A DNA stretch of 64,000 nucleotides, from assembly GCA_014898425.1 (NCBI GenBank), contig RCSZ01000003.1:2108001-2172000 (forward strand), given 5' to 3'. Made by a program: the position numbers and the translations under genes. Source of the DNA: Botryotinia globosa. Lineage: Eukaryota > Ascomycota > Leotiomycetes > Helotiales > Sclerotiniaceae. Positions 38,223-49,379 of this stretch are shown in pieces (position 1 is the stretch's first letter; every line of letters starts with the position of its first letter). The notes under the pieces are model-generated. The model was not told the origin of the DNA. It did no database searches and worked only from the letters and a program-made list of their open reading frames with translations.

Positions 38223-38664
38223 TCATGACTTTCTTGGCACTCGTAAGTTTGCCTTTACTCTCTCCAACAACTGCTCTTTGGTATCCTTGGGTTGTGGATG
38301 AAGATCTCTCTGTAGAGAATGTGGTTAATTTCGATGAGTGATATATTTGAAGGAAAGGAAAAGGAGAGCTCCAAGAGTACTAACAGCCGCCAACCATCTC
38401 CGTAATTCCTCTTTTGACCACGTTGCTGGATCTATTGCGAGTTAACATTGGTTCATCAGCTGATAATCGGGTCATACACACCACCGGTAGGATCTTCTTC
38501 CTTTGGGAACATATCAGTACCCCAAATGGACCAAGCTGCGGCTGCAGTTACGATGCCAGTGAAAGCCAATACTGCATTCTACAAATCTGTTATTAACTTG
38601 CCTGCGAAGTTATGGGGGAGGAACCTACTTTGGAGCTAAGAGCTCTATCCAAAGGAGTAGGCAT
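38223..38664 (-). CDS. Small membrane-anchored protein with SAP/HeH-like C-terminus (88 residues, four exons)
   Basis: Four mini-exons on the minus strand, 38664-38629, 38578-38482, 38431-38385 and 38309-38223, sum to exactly 89 codons; introns are 50, 50 and 75 bp, all GT-AG. The protein starts MPTPLDRALSSK, has one hydrophobic helix (LAFTGIVTAAAAWSIW, about residues 15-32), then MFPKEEDPTGDPATWSKEEL and RRWLAARDLHPQPKDTKEQL, a helix-extended-loop-helix of the SAP/HeH type, and ends RVPRKS. I recall short fungal proteins of this layout, without an established function. The single N-terminal helix suggests a mitochondrial or ER membrane anchor with the small domain on one face; this is inference. 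No exon alone reaches 35 codons, so simple ORF scanning misses the gene. Confidence 0.78.
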
Positions 38665-39118
38665 TGTTGATGGAGGGGGTGGCGTTGCTTGTCTCTTAAA
38701 TATGGACAACGTTGTACTTTCAAAAGTCTTTCTTTCTTCAACACAAATCTTTCACCAAATGTACGTGAAAAACAAATCTAAGTGTCGAATTTCAATTATC
38801 AAAATTTAAAGACTTTAAATAGATAATCATTCATAGAGAAGTGCAGGTGCTTGCCTAATGATGTCCTGCTCACAAGCCACAAAACCGTCGGGTCGGGTGC
38901 GACAACTAACGCCACATTAATTAGCTCATTGGATGCCCAGCCCAGGTGCTCATGGATCTTATCACCCAAAACCCTTCCGTACAATCGTAACCGAGCTTGC
39001 TTACTAATCACCACACAATCCCGATTTTGCACATCATCAACCTCATTATCACGAAGTCCCGATTCCTGTCATCAATTCCCGATTCTCTCACCAATTTTCG
39101 ACTAATCAATCCGTCAAA
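38665..39118. promoter_or_regulatory. Divergent intergenic region, small membrane protein / rpl38
   Basis: 454 bp between two divergent start codons. The half nearest rpl38 is C/T-rich (CACCAATTTTCGACTAATC...) as is usual for ribosomal protein genes. No coding frame. Confidence 0.5.
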
Positions 39119-39691
39119 ATGCCTCGCGAAATCACCGACATCAAATCTGTGAGTTATATCCTTTTGAGGCGGTTGTTGGGAATGGAGAACGGGAAAATGT
39201 TTTGAGGACAAGTTTGGATAGATGCTAATATTGAATCAAATAGTTCTTGGAGATTTGCAGACGCAAGGATGCTTCCTGTATGTGTTTATTCCTGTTCTAT
39301 CATCGCCTTGCACAGATCATATTTGATTTCGAATACGGGAGAGTTTTGTCGGCATTTGAATTTGGGTTGTTGGAAGAAGGATGAATCTGCGGGATAGAAT
39401 GGCGCAAACTGCAAAGCTACGGAAAGGCTAACATAATACACAATAGCTGCCCGCATAAAGAAGAATGTCGGAAAGACCAGCGCCATCAAGATCAAGGTCA
39501 GATGCCAAAAGTACTTGTACACCCTTGTCCTTAAGGATTTGGAGAAGGCCGAGAAGTTGAAGCAAAGCCTTCCACCTAGTATGATCCCTTCACCTCCTCT
39601 GCTTGAGGTCCAAAAAATACTAACATAACCTTTAGACCTCACCATCGCCGATACCCCAAAGAAGAACCAAAAGGGAAAGAGAATCGCATAA
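39119..39691 (+). CDS. rpl38: 60S ribosomal protein eL38
   Basis: Four exons, 39119-39148, 39244-39277, 39447-39578 and 39636-39691, encode 83 residues; introns are 95, 169 and 57 bp. The protein begins [20 protein letters not shown] and continues with [46 protein letters not shown] and ends GKRIA, which matches eukaryotic L38 end to end. It is a component of the large cytosolic ribosomal subunit. The many introns near the 5' end are usual for fungal ribosomal protein genes. The intron at 39278-39446 is much longer than others here; I looked for C/D or H/ACA snoRNA boxes in it and saw none that convinced me. Confidence 0.97.
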
Positions 39692-40712
39692 ACGGCTGAA
39701 TATTGGGATTAGATTATGGATTCAAGCAGTGGATGAGACAATACAAACATTGATTGCACAGTCAAGATATTTTGAGCATGGTCGGCGTTTGCAAAACTGC
39801 AATGTGATATCCTACTTCCGTTCTATGAAAATAAACGGAGTAGAGTGCGAAAATGAGATAAGCTTTCGGAATCCAATTTTTGTGTCTGGTTGTCCAAGAC
39901 AACATGTGTATGGCTGGTGACATGTGAACTGGGCACCTGCAATGATTTGCCTAGGTTGTCATTACGAATTATCCTCGAGTATCTGCGCACCACTTAAGTC
40001 AAGATGGTACTGGGTAGTCTACTTGTGTATTTTCGACTTTGGATTCTTTCACTATCAGTATCTACAATGTAAGTATTTACAGAGCAAGGTTTCAATACTT
40101 ATGTTTGAGATCTCCATTCGCTCAATAACAGAAAAATAGATCAAGGGCCATCAGGTTACTATCTGGCTGCCTCAATACAAATTCAACAAGAGATGGATGC
40201 CGAGATCGCTGATTGGGACACTTGACTCTTATTTTGTCACTGATTCTTTGTCTCGATGTTTCAAAGAACAATAATTCGCTTTGTCAAGATATCCTTCACA
40301 AAGAATTTTAAACATAGTCATATTTTATTCTTTGAACTTTCCCTAAGCGCGGTGCTCTCCCTTTCATCTGTTCGTTCTCTTTGTTCTCTTCAACATATAT
40401 CCATCGACAATCCCATTGTCTTCCCTTTTCCCACCTTTCTTCACAAACATTTTTTGCTTGCCAATATTTACCTTTTCTGCACTCTCTTAATATTATATCC
40501 TTGCATTCATTCTTAGCAGAAACATTTCACATTCAAGACGCTGGTCGTCATTATTACAAGCGAAAACTTCAGGGAGACACATAACCCCTTACAAATCCAG
40601 TTATCAAGTCAGTAACACATTTCCTGTTGTCACATTCAATATTGGGCAGGCCCAAAGTCATTATCCATCCATTTATAGATCAGTAAGTTAAATTTCCATT
40701 CTAATTCTCACA
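39692..40712. other. Intergenic upstream of the first SprT-like gene
   Basis: No supported coding frame. The last 400 bp are pyrimidine-rich (TTCTCTTTGTTCTCTTCAAC...), fitting a long 5' UTR for the following gene. Confidence 0.5.
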
Positions 40713-42200
40713 ATGACAATCCACGAGTGCCATCTCAATCCCTACGCTGCCCGGCGCATACTCTGGGCTGGTGATCGCGCCCATATTCCCCTCCAACCTC
40801 TCTGCTGTACCTACTCGCAAGCCGCCGATCTCATCGCCGACAACACAGCCAATGCTCTGCATGGCCCTACTGGCCAGCCGCTTCACGACCCCTTCTACAA
40901 AATCAAAGAAAACTGGAGACGCTCCAACCTCTCTGATCTCGCTGCCGTCATCAAAACCCCCTGGTTAAAAGGTAAGAAAGAACAAGATCTTCTCGATCTC
41001 TATTTTTCCTATTTCAACGCTATGATTTTTGGAGGCGCGCTCAATACCATGAGATGTGTGATGAAGCTCGAAGAGCCGAATGCGGAACAGAAGGCGAGAA
41101 ATGTGTTGGGTACGACGGTTGATAAAAGAGGAGAAAAGACTACCACGAGACATAATGTCCGTTGTTATATTAGTGTATTTGTAAGGTCCCCGCCTCCTGA
41201 AAATGAAGAGGAGAGTAAGATCTTGTTGGAGAATTATCTGGGCACCATGTTGCATGAAATGGTTCATGCTTTTTTTAGCATCTATGTGTGTAAATGCAAT
41301 ACGAGCTGTCGGAGAAAGGTTCTGGAATTCGAAGAATCGGGGATGACGGGGCATGGAATGCAATGGCAACGAGCGGCGAGGAGTGTTGAGAGTTTTGCTA
41401 GACAGGGGCTGAGATTGGATGTTCGGTTAGGGAGGGAGGAAGCATTGGGATTGGAATTGGTGATTGCGGATCAGGAAATTTGGTATGTGGATTTGGAGAA
41501 GATGGGGATGGATAGGGAGGTTGTGGATCGGGAGATGGATTGGTTTGCGCATGTTTTCATGGAGGAGTTGGAGGAAAGGAAGAAGATTGAGAAGGAAAAG
41601 GAAGATCAATTGGAGGAATTAGAACATGAAAGAGTGGAAAGAGAAGAGGAGGAAGAACTCGCAAAGGAAGAATGGGAAAGAGAAAGACCCGAACGCGAAG
41701 CGAAGGAAAGACAATTGCTAAAGAATCATAGAGCACGTATTCATGAGAGTTTACGAGGAATGAGCAGCAGAGCGAATGGGAAGATCTTCAAGAGGATGGC
41801 GAATCCCGTGCGCAAACACCTTGCTACTTCGACGATTCGATCAGATGGTGAAGATGCGACTGCGTCTTCACAACCCTCTCCTAATTTTTTACTCGCCCGA
41901 AGAACGCATTTCGCAACTCGAAATGTAAAACCCAGCCCGGTTACTAATAAATACCTCCAGAACCTGAAATCAAGACAAGCATATCCGTACATACAGAGAA
42001 CGGTCAATCCTAATATCCCTAGTATAAATGCAAAATATAAGATAGGGATGGAGGTAAGCAAACCTACTTACGAGAACAGAGAAAGGAACACGAAGAAAAT
42101 GGGGAGAAGCGGAATGGCTCATGTGAAGATCCTAGATCTGGAGAATTTTTGGAATCTGGATGAGTGTGCGGCGGAGGTTTATAGGGTGAGGTATTATTAG
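40713..42200 (+). CDS. SprT-like zinc metalloprotease domain protein, long form (495 residues)
   Basis: A single-exon gene. The metalloprotease core spans about residues 90-235: DLYFSYFNAMIFGGAL resembles the first SprT helix, the zinc site is HEMVH (His181, Glu182, His185), and the third ligand lies in GMTGHGMQWQ. A Cys-containing insert CKCNTSC separates them. Residues about 275-340 form a long Glu/Lys/Arg coiled coil (EELEERKKIEKEKEDQLEEL). The C-terminal third is basic and disordered. Known SprT-like proteases (Spartan/Wss1) cut DNA-protein crosslinks; whether this fungal branch does so is not shown. I see no SHP box or ubiquitin-binding zinc finger. A second SprT-like gene is its convergent neighbour. 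Confidence 0.82.
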   Translation: MTIHECHLNPYAARRILWAGDRAHIPLQPLCCTYSQAADLIADNTANALHGPTGQPLHDPFYKIKENWRRSNLSDLAAVIKTPWLKGKKEQDLLDLYFSYFNAMIFGGALNTMRCVMKLEEPNAEQKARNVLGTTVDKRGEKTTTRHNVRCYISVFVRSPPPENEEESKILLENYLGTMLHEMVHAFFSIYVCKCNTSCRRKVLEFEESGMTGHGMQWQRAARSVESFARQGLRLDVRLGREEALGLELVIADQEIWYVDLEKMGMDREVVDREMDWFAHVFMEELEERKKIEKEKEDQLEELEHERVEREEEEELAKEEWERERPEREAKERQLLKNHRARIHESLRGMSSRANGKIFKRMANPVRKHLATSTIRSDGEDATASSQPSPNFLLARRTHFATRNVKPSPVTNKYLQNLKSRQAYPYIQRTVNPNIPSINAKYKIGMEVSKPTYENRERNTKKMGRSGMAHVKILDLENFWNLDECAAEVYRVRYY

Positions 42201-43301
42201 ATTTTTTCTTTTCTTTTATTTTCTTGGATGATTTTCTTGGGGTAGGTGGGATACCGTATATAGAGATGTAGGTAGGTATATATAAATTTTTAATTGTTCG
42301 ATTTGGATTTTGAATGTGCTGAGTGGGGATTGTTCTGATGTGTGGAAATGACACGTGAAGTGGAAATCCGAAGGAAAGAAGGCTGTCTAACCCATTTCGA
42401 TCTCGAGTTGTGCTTCTCTAATTTACTGCTCTGTTTGAGAGAAATAACAAGTACATCTTACAATAACACTCACATATGAATACTGCCCTCCTCCCTCACA
42501 CTCTTTTGGCAAGAAGTACGGGGCTAATAGCAACACTAGAGCACCTCTTGAAAGAGACACTACCTGCTTCCCTCTTCTCCCATCGGGCGCTCACAGAATC
42601 CTCAAGAAACTGTTTGTTGTCAAATGCCCTAAAAATAGAACACAAACATGCAAGAAACGTGAAAGGGATATCTTCCTCGAATCACTTTCTTTCAACAAGT
42701 TCACTGGGAAAAAGCCAACGTATTGTATCCAATTGAATTAACAGAAATGAATATACATACATATATTTTATTTATTAGAATTTCTAAGTTAATCTCCTCA
42801 CCACCAACTTCGAAACACTCCACAGAAATCTCTAGAATAGACGTATTTATTATATACAAACTACACAAGCATCCCCATCTCCAAATCCTAATGCTAATCC
42901 CATTCCCGCCCCCCTCAAGTATCTAACCCAATATAATGTTCCAATCCCTCATGCAAATCCAATCCCCCTCTTTCCGTCCATCCATCCATCCATGTATCGT
43001 GAACTTTTAGCATGTACAAAAAACCCATCATATCATAACCTCCTAAAAAGTTCCCCATGAGAAGAAACCCCCCCGTGATGATAATCCAACGCCTCTAAAT
43101 GCACCCGTTGATGCTGGTTGTGAAAGTCAAACGCTCCGGATCCTATCGTTCGCCGCGCTAAAGTGATGTGATCCATACGGAAGAAAATGCTTTGAAAGAC
43201 GAAAAAAAAGAAAAAAGAAGAGAAGAAAAGAAAAATATAAATCCAAGGTGTGGAATAACGTAAGCCTCCGGTCGTCCCATCACGCACAGAAGCGAGATAG
43301 A
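42201..43301. other. Intergenic between the two convergent SprT-like genes
   Basis: No supported coding frame. A purine tract (AAAAAAAAGAAAAAAGAAGAGAAG) lies at about 43200-43235 and CCATCCAT repeats near 42975-42995. Confidence 0.5.
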
Positions 43302-44414
43302 TTATCGAAATCCCTCATCTCCAGCGTTAGGGAGAAAGGGAAGAGCGTGGCGTGTATAGGCCAGTCCCCTATCCATTCCCGGGCCAGGACTCTGTCCGCA
43401 TCCGTCATGGGGGTAATGTCCATGATGATGTACTCCCCGAATCCGTTCCCGATGTCTCATCTCTCTGTCTGCATGCTCGTCTACCCTCCACTCTCCACCC
43501 CCTTGCCACCCCGGTCCATACGCTTCCCGCCTCACTTTAAAAAGCTCCAAGTTTGCCCTCATGCTACACAACCTCAGCCAATCCCTTCCGATCCAGCTCT
43601 CCACCCACCCATCAATAACACCGACCACCCTATGAAAGCCATCCGTGTGTCCCCCCATCTCCTTTGCGCCCCACCCACATTTCACAAAGAGATAGCAATG
43701 CACCAACTCATGCAACAGCGCACTTAACAATAATCTCCGATCATATTTCGGATCTCTAAGAATGGGTTCGGATAAAACTATTAGAGTTTCGAAGCCCCCT
43801 AGAGAAGAAGGACGAAGAGCAGTAGTACCGATGAGTTCTGACGAATAGCGAGGCTGGGACGGCGAGGACCAGGAAAGTCGAACGCGGTTGTGCAGGGAGT
43901 TGTGGAAGAATATCGTATCGATGAGGTAGATGATGCGGTCTATAGCGGGATCAGAGAGGTGAGCTTTGAGGAGAAGATTTTGAAGTTCGACTTCGAGATA
44001 GTGATGGTCTGGAGGCCGGGTGTAGAGAAAGTGGTGTTCAACGATATTGGCTGCTTGGTCATCGCTCAATATCGTATGGTCGTGTAAAGCAGGAGAAGGT
44101 ATGGAGATGTTGTGATCAGAGACAATCGAATCACCGGAGAGCGTTCGTTCCATGACCGGAGCAGCGTAAACATTAGGAGGCGGTGAGGGGGAGGTAAAAC
44201 ATGGAGAAGGTGTTTTCATTGGGGTAAGTATTCGTTGATGGTATTGCAAAGTTTGTCGTGGAGGAGGCCGATATTGGGAGGCATTTGGACTAGATCTTTC
44301 GCGTTGTAAACGAGGTTCCCTTTCGAGTTTCGCCTTGACCTTCTCATAACGATGCCGCGAGTTTGGCCTTTTACCATCCGTACTTGCACTTCTTTTGATC
44401 GAAGCAGTAGCCAT
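43302..44414 (-). CDS. SprT-like zinc metalloprotease domain protein, short form (370 residues)
   Basis: A single-exon gene on the minus strand. The first 120 residues are basic and Ser/Pro-rich (SASTDGKRPNSRHRYEKVKA). The SprT-like core follows: DRIIYLIDTIFFHNSLHNRV (the helix before the active site), the strand-like SLGGFETLIVLSEPILRDPK, then HELVH (His235, Glu236, His239) in LLSALLHELVHCYLFVKCG, and the third ligand in GHTDGFHRVV. The C-terminus carries a His-rich patch HHHGHYPHDG. No zinc finger or membrane segment. Its arrangement next to the longer SprT-like gene suggests an old duplication or a shared function, though the two differ in everything except the core. Confidence 0.8.
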   Translation of the reverse strand: MATASIKRSASTDGKRPNSRHRYEKVKAKLEREPRLQRERSSPNASQYRPPPRQTLQYHQRILTPMKTPSPCFTSPSPPPNVYAAPVMERTLSGDSIVSDHNISIPSPALHDHTILSDDQAANIVEHHFLYTRPPDHHYLEVELQNLLLKAHLSDPAIDRIIYLIDTIFFHNSLHNRVRLSWSSPSQPRYSSELIGTTALRPSSLGGFETLIVLSEPILRDPKYDRRLLLSALLHELVHCYLFVKCGWGAKEMGGHTDGFHRVVGVIDGWVESWIGRDWLRLCSMRANLELFKVRREAYGPGWQGGGEWRVDEHADREMRHRERIRGVHHHGHYPHDGCGQSPGPGMDRGLAYTRHALPFLPNAGDEGFR

Positions 44415-46497
44415 GAGAAATAAAGAAAAACGACGGACGGAATACGAAATTGGTGACGTTGGGAGTGGAAGGTAAGCTGGTGTATATCGTTTTCGGACAA
44501 AAGCTCACACTACTATGAGGAGCTGCATATGCCACACAACGCATGCACAGTGCAGTGAGGCTTACTCGGGTTAATATTGAATTAGCCCTGTCACCGCTTC
44601 TGAGATGCAGAGCTGTCGAAGTACATAAGGAAAAGGGAATGACAATATGGATTTATTTTTTCGTGATTTTGTTATTCCAAAAACATTGGCATGAGGCTGA
44701 AAGGAATATCTTTTACAAGTATCTAGGACTTTCCTTGATAAAAGTTGACCATTTACCACATATATCTCAATTGATAGGTGGGAGGAAACGTCAGATGCGG
44801 AGAAAGGTTTTGACAACCATAATCCTTTTTAAATCTCAATGACTCTCTCACTTGCGAATCGTGGATCTTTGATGAACGGATTGAACGGATTATGCGGAAA
44901 TTTTTACCAAGGTTGTAAATTTAGTTGGGGTTTCTAGGGTTTCTAGGGTTTCTAAGGTTCCTAAGGTTCCTAAGTGTGCGTGTGCTGTGTGTGCAGTGAC
45001 AGCGGGCGATCCGAAACCCCCAAGCAGAGCAATTGGAAAGTTACACACCGCCTCGCCTCATGTGTGAGATTCAAGAAGGGAAAAGGAAAAAGATACGTTT
45101 CGTACCGTTAACGGCTTGAACAAGGTCAATCAAATGTAAGGTAAGAAAGTTGAAACTTAGAACCGGGCCCACAAGGTCAACCAAATCCAAGTATCAACAC
45201 ATGTGTGGACATGTGTATGTACAAAGGATGTACAGTATCATGTATGTATGTATCTGGGTTCTTAGCATCATCGTGGCCATTTTGCTTGGATCCACATGTT
45301 CCTCATCAACTTTCAGGTGTCTAATTCGTCTAATTGTCTGATGGTCTAATTGTCTAATTGTACCAAAAGGACTTCGTATTAAGAAATATAATACTATGAG
45401 TCTATGACTTACTACTTAGTAAGTTGGTAAGCTAGTAAATCGATATTGTACGGAGTACTGTATAATTAAATCCCAAGCTTGGTACTCTTCAGGGTCTCAA
45501 CATAGGTATACGGAGTACACTGTCGTATTCAAAATATATCACAGTATCAAGCAATTTCCCTGACGCTAATGTAACTTTAATCTGATCTTGGTTGCCGCAT
45601 TTCGTTCGCCTTGTTTGAAATGATAGGTCGAAAATTAATCTGACATTTCCTTAAATCTTCGAATCCATCTTTTACAGACCACAAACTTTACATGCCAATG
45701 CTAGACAGAATATCCTTTTGATTGCGAGATTGCCACACAATTCGGATCAACCCTCTTAGAATGGATGATCAAGTTGTACCGCCCTGTGAGAATTGATATG
45801 TGAGTACGAAGTGAGAAGCTAGTCACAACAGTCCAATAAGTTTAACGTATACAAATGTATAACCTTACTACCGCATATCTGAAGTAACAAGGCTACCACT
45901 CAAATTCATACAAAAATGGCCCGAAAATTCTCAAGGTTGTAAGGTACATGATCTTCGTCCCAAAATGTCTCAACTGGTCCAGAATCTTCGATTGCTACAT
46001 GGAATACCAAGATGGGGATGCGTAATATCCGATTCCGTTAAAAATTCATCAAGGAGTACCCCAGCGGCCCAAGCGTCACTCGATTAGTATAAATGTACCT
46101 TCATCTCACCAGTTTGAATGAGATTAAGTTTCGTTGAACGAGGATGCGTGGAATCGTACAGCCTTATTCTCCGATCGGCATACAAATACTGTCAATCTTT
46201 TACCTTGTAGTAAATAGAGCCTTTTGAGAAAGCTGTGGTCAACATTTCACAAAAAATGTGGTCCTGGGAACTTAGCCTGTGTCACAGGGTATCGCGGATT
46301 CCCTGTTGTGCTGGCAGAATATCGGCTGACCATATCAAATGGTCTAAAAATCGAGAATAGTCTGTATGTACAATGCCTATTCCGTTGTTGTGCAGCAAGA
46401 ATATACAGACCATTGACCCTGACTACGTCTCAAATGTCCGGCTTGAGGGTGAACAGGCATTGGTAAAATACTTGGGGAGAGTAACCAGCTAAAGAAG
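44415..46497. other. Intergenic, no gene seen
   Basis: About 2.1 kb with the 9-bp tandem array at 44928-44972, a TGTATGTA repeat near 45240-45252, and CGGAGTAC repeated at 45451-45458 and 45511-45518. Frames at 44543-44842, 45150-45341 and 46224-46466 (plus) lack any coding character. Confidence 0.5.
44928..44972. repeat. Five 9-bp tandem repeats, telobox-like
   Basis: Three copies of GGGTTTCTA are followed by two of AGGTTCCTA. On one strand this reads CTAGGGTTT, close to the telobox AAACCCTA seen in plant promoters and to telomeric repeats of some lineages. The usual ascomycete telomere unit is TTAGGG, so this is not a plain telomeric remnant. Confidence 0.75.
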
Positions 46498-48708
46498 TTA
46501 CACGGATCCCATTCCTAAACCTCTCACGTACCTGACCTCGTTCGCCTGCATCTCCAATGCTCTTCTCATAGTTTCCGAATGGGTATGTTCTTCCTTTTCT
46601 CGCAGAGCCTCCTCAGCTGTCTTGGGGGTTTCTTCAAAAGAGTCGGCCGTGAACCCAGGTTTGTTAGAGAAATTCAATAGCCCTATTTTGTCTCCCGTCC
46701 ACAGAACAAGATCATTTTCGTTGACCGATCGATCATGGAGCCCAGAGTCAGTTGTCAAAATCTTGAGCGCAATGTCTCCAGATCCAGAATCCATGTAAGA
46801 ATCGCCCAATGTGCCAAATATGCCTCTCGGGGCTGCAACTGAACCGTGAGAAATGTTCCATCTTCGTGACTCGGTAAATCCATCCCTCTCAAACCATTTC
46901 AGATTGCCCCCGCCATCAGAAACAACAATGCGGGTACCATGATTGGCAACAGATAAGAGTTTTGAGCTGGATGATGTTTGACGATTCTTCATGGTAGAAT
47001 CTTGCAGGCGCCCGGCAGAAAATTGGGAAGATATATTGGAGAAATTCGGGTCAGGTGATAGACCGTACATCTCCAAAGAGCCCTTGCTGTTATACTCACC
47101 GCAAGCAATCAACGTGTTCCCTGGTCTAGTCTTTGCTTGCCATACTTGCTCGACAGACAATTCACCCCGACGGGCGAGGTCTTTCTCCATTGAAGCAAAA
47201 GGATATGGAAGACTAGCGATTTGAGATAAGCGTGCGCCAGAATGGATCGTCCCGCGGAGCTTAGGAAAATTTCTACGATCATAGTTGAGAATGCTAGGAA
47301 ATCGACCAGCAACGTATATATCTCCATTACCATTCCATTCACTTCCTGCACTGGGTAGATGGACAATACTGAGTGGGCCCGGCTGGTACAGATGGGCGTA
47401 CTCGGCGCTTGGTTCTGAATCTAACAAGCTTTTGAAACTAAAATGATTGCTAGCAGAGCCAGATATGCCGCTAAAAGAATCAAGTTGCTCAGCCTGGCTG
47501 GGCGACCCAACATTTGTTCTTTGACGAGAATCATGAAGGTAGAGAGATAGATTGGTTCCCACAGTGAGAGGCGTTGGATGTTTTGCCTCGGAAAGAGCAG
47601 TGATAGAAAATGGGTATCTTTCGTGATTGACTGTTTGTAAGGTCTCGAGATCAACTTCGACAAGACCTGTAGTAATATCAGTAGCTATTGGAAGAAGGGT
47701 AATGGGCTTCGTCTTCCAGATAGACTTAACATGAGATTGAATGATCGAGAGCCCTCGTCATCAGATCATCATTTCAAGTAGTCGAAATGCTGCACTAAGA
47801 TACTGTAGCTTTTAAGAGAAGGGTTTTACATACCACTTTGAACAGCAACATAGGCTCTCTTTAAAGTACTGTCAACACTAATACATTCTGTGACACCGGT
47901 ACTTATCATCTTTGATCTTGACTCAAGATCTTTTGGATCCTCATCCACCGACAAAATCCCTGACTTGCTTCTTGCAATAATGCTACCCTTTCTGGGGGTA
48001 TCAGTACTGATATCCCAGATACAAATGGAACCATCATCAAGAGGTCTATGGCATGGCATTTAGTACAATTCTTATCTCATAGTATATGCCAATGAGAAAC
48101 CAAGTAACTTACGCAACCACCATCGTGCTTTTGTTTTCTCCCATCGGTGTATACAATGCCATTCCTCGTACCTCCAAATGTTCATGACTAGCACTTTCGC
48201 GATGACGAGGCTGTTGCACCCAACTTGTTGAAATGGGCGCATTTCTCGCTATGTACTCATCATACCATTTGACCTTCTCAGTCGGATAACTCGGATCCCA
48301 ATTCGCCAATATCCTAACTCGCTCATTGGATTGAGCTTTGAGGTCGCGAGCTTCATGGCGAGGTCTGTGTAGTCTCGAATCGCCTGTTCCATTGTTCGTA
48401 GCAAGAGCTAGGGCTAAATCCCGCATACCTGACTCGTCCTCTGACTCTGTAGATATTAATTCTTGACGTCTGCGAAGTCTTTCGAGAAAGGAAGAATGGG
48501 TAAAACATTGTTCTCGCCACAGTGTATCATCGCGACCTAATTCCAGGTATCGTTTGGAAACAAATTGCAGTTTGACGATATCTGAAGGTTCTAGATCTAT
48601 AAAAATGAATAATGTTAGCATTCGATTCTCATTTAGAGGATGTGAGAGAAATTCACATGAAGTAATATTCAAAACTATCTCTGAAGGGAGGTCATCCATT
48701 TTGGTCAT
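46498..48708 (-). CDS. F-box protein with WD40-like repeats (667 residues)
   Basis: Four exons on the minus strand, 48708-48657, 48596-48113, 48045-47834 and 47753-46498; introns are 60, 67 and 80 bp and all phases agree (2004 coding bases). The F-box is N-terminal: DDLPSEIVLNITSYLEPSDI, with VSKRYLELGRDDTLWREQC completing the motif. After a linker come beta-propeller-like strands, clearest at LDDGSICIWDISTD near residue 180, and further Gly/Asp-rich blades (GNGDIYVAGRFPSILNYDRR; NGDIYVAG, ASGG-like VSDGGGNLKWFER). F-box/WD40 proteins bind Skp1 and choose substrates for SCF ubiquitin ligases. The substrate is unknown. The 5' end could also begin at the second ATG (48699). Two CACGTG cores lie upstream. 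Confidence 0.85.
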
Positions 48709-49379
48709 TTTTTTAATTTAAATAATTAATAAGAATAGTAAAAGTAGCTATATACTTGTACTGGAAGAAGGAATGTTAAGAATGTTAAACATTGAAAGAC
48801 TGACCTTGACAGGACATTGAGATCATAATCAATGATCAATCAACCATGAGCTTCTAGCCGATCCGATAAGACCGATTATGTAAGGGTCTGTGAATGATCT
48901 GTGCACGAAATAGACCTCATAGACCTCATCACGTGCCACATCAAATGAATTTTTTCGAATGATTTGTCGGTAGGAAGTAGGAAATCATTACCTAACCCCC
49001 CGAGGTCGTCGGTGGCTTTTTTCATTGGGTGGCTCGGTGGGCTCTTCCGTATCACGTGACAAGCACTTGGACATCGAACATTCACGGACATCCATCTTCG
49101 TTGTCCACGAGATGGGTACACCAGTGGCATCAATATCAATATAACAAGGCGACCCAAAATACTACATATCAAAATCTTGAATACAGCTTCAGCTTCAATT
49201 TGATTGAGCTCATTGTTTTTGAACAGCCATGTTCATCATATGGAGTCATATAGATGCGCACTAAACTTTAAAATTCCTATCTCTGAGCTCATAAGCTTTG
49301 CAAGCTATTCAATTTTATGTTGGAGGCCACACATCCAGCTCAAGATTTCAATGTGTTTGGAAGCCATAGCATTAATCCT
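48709..49379. other. Intergenic with two CACGTG palindromes
   Basis: It contains the promoter of the F-box gene and the 3' flank of the oxygenase gene. CACGTG cores are at 48930-48935 and 49053-49058 (the latter within ATCACGTGAC, the same 10-mer as upstream of vph1). No coding frame. Confidence 0.55.

Noticed and set aside
39278..39446. snoRNA inside the long second intron of rpl38
   Set aside because: Ribosomal protein introns often host snoRNAs, but I found no paired C/D or H/ACA boxes with closing stems.
43248..43727. 159-codon plus-strand frame inside the second SprT-like gene
   Set aside because: Pro/His/Ser-rich antisense of a gene with clear metalloprotease motifs on the other strand.
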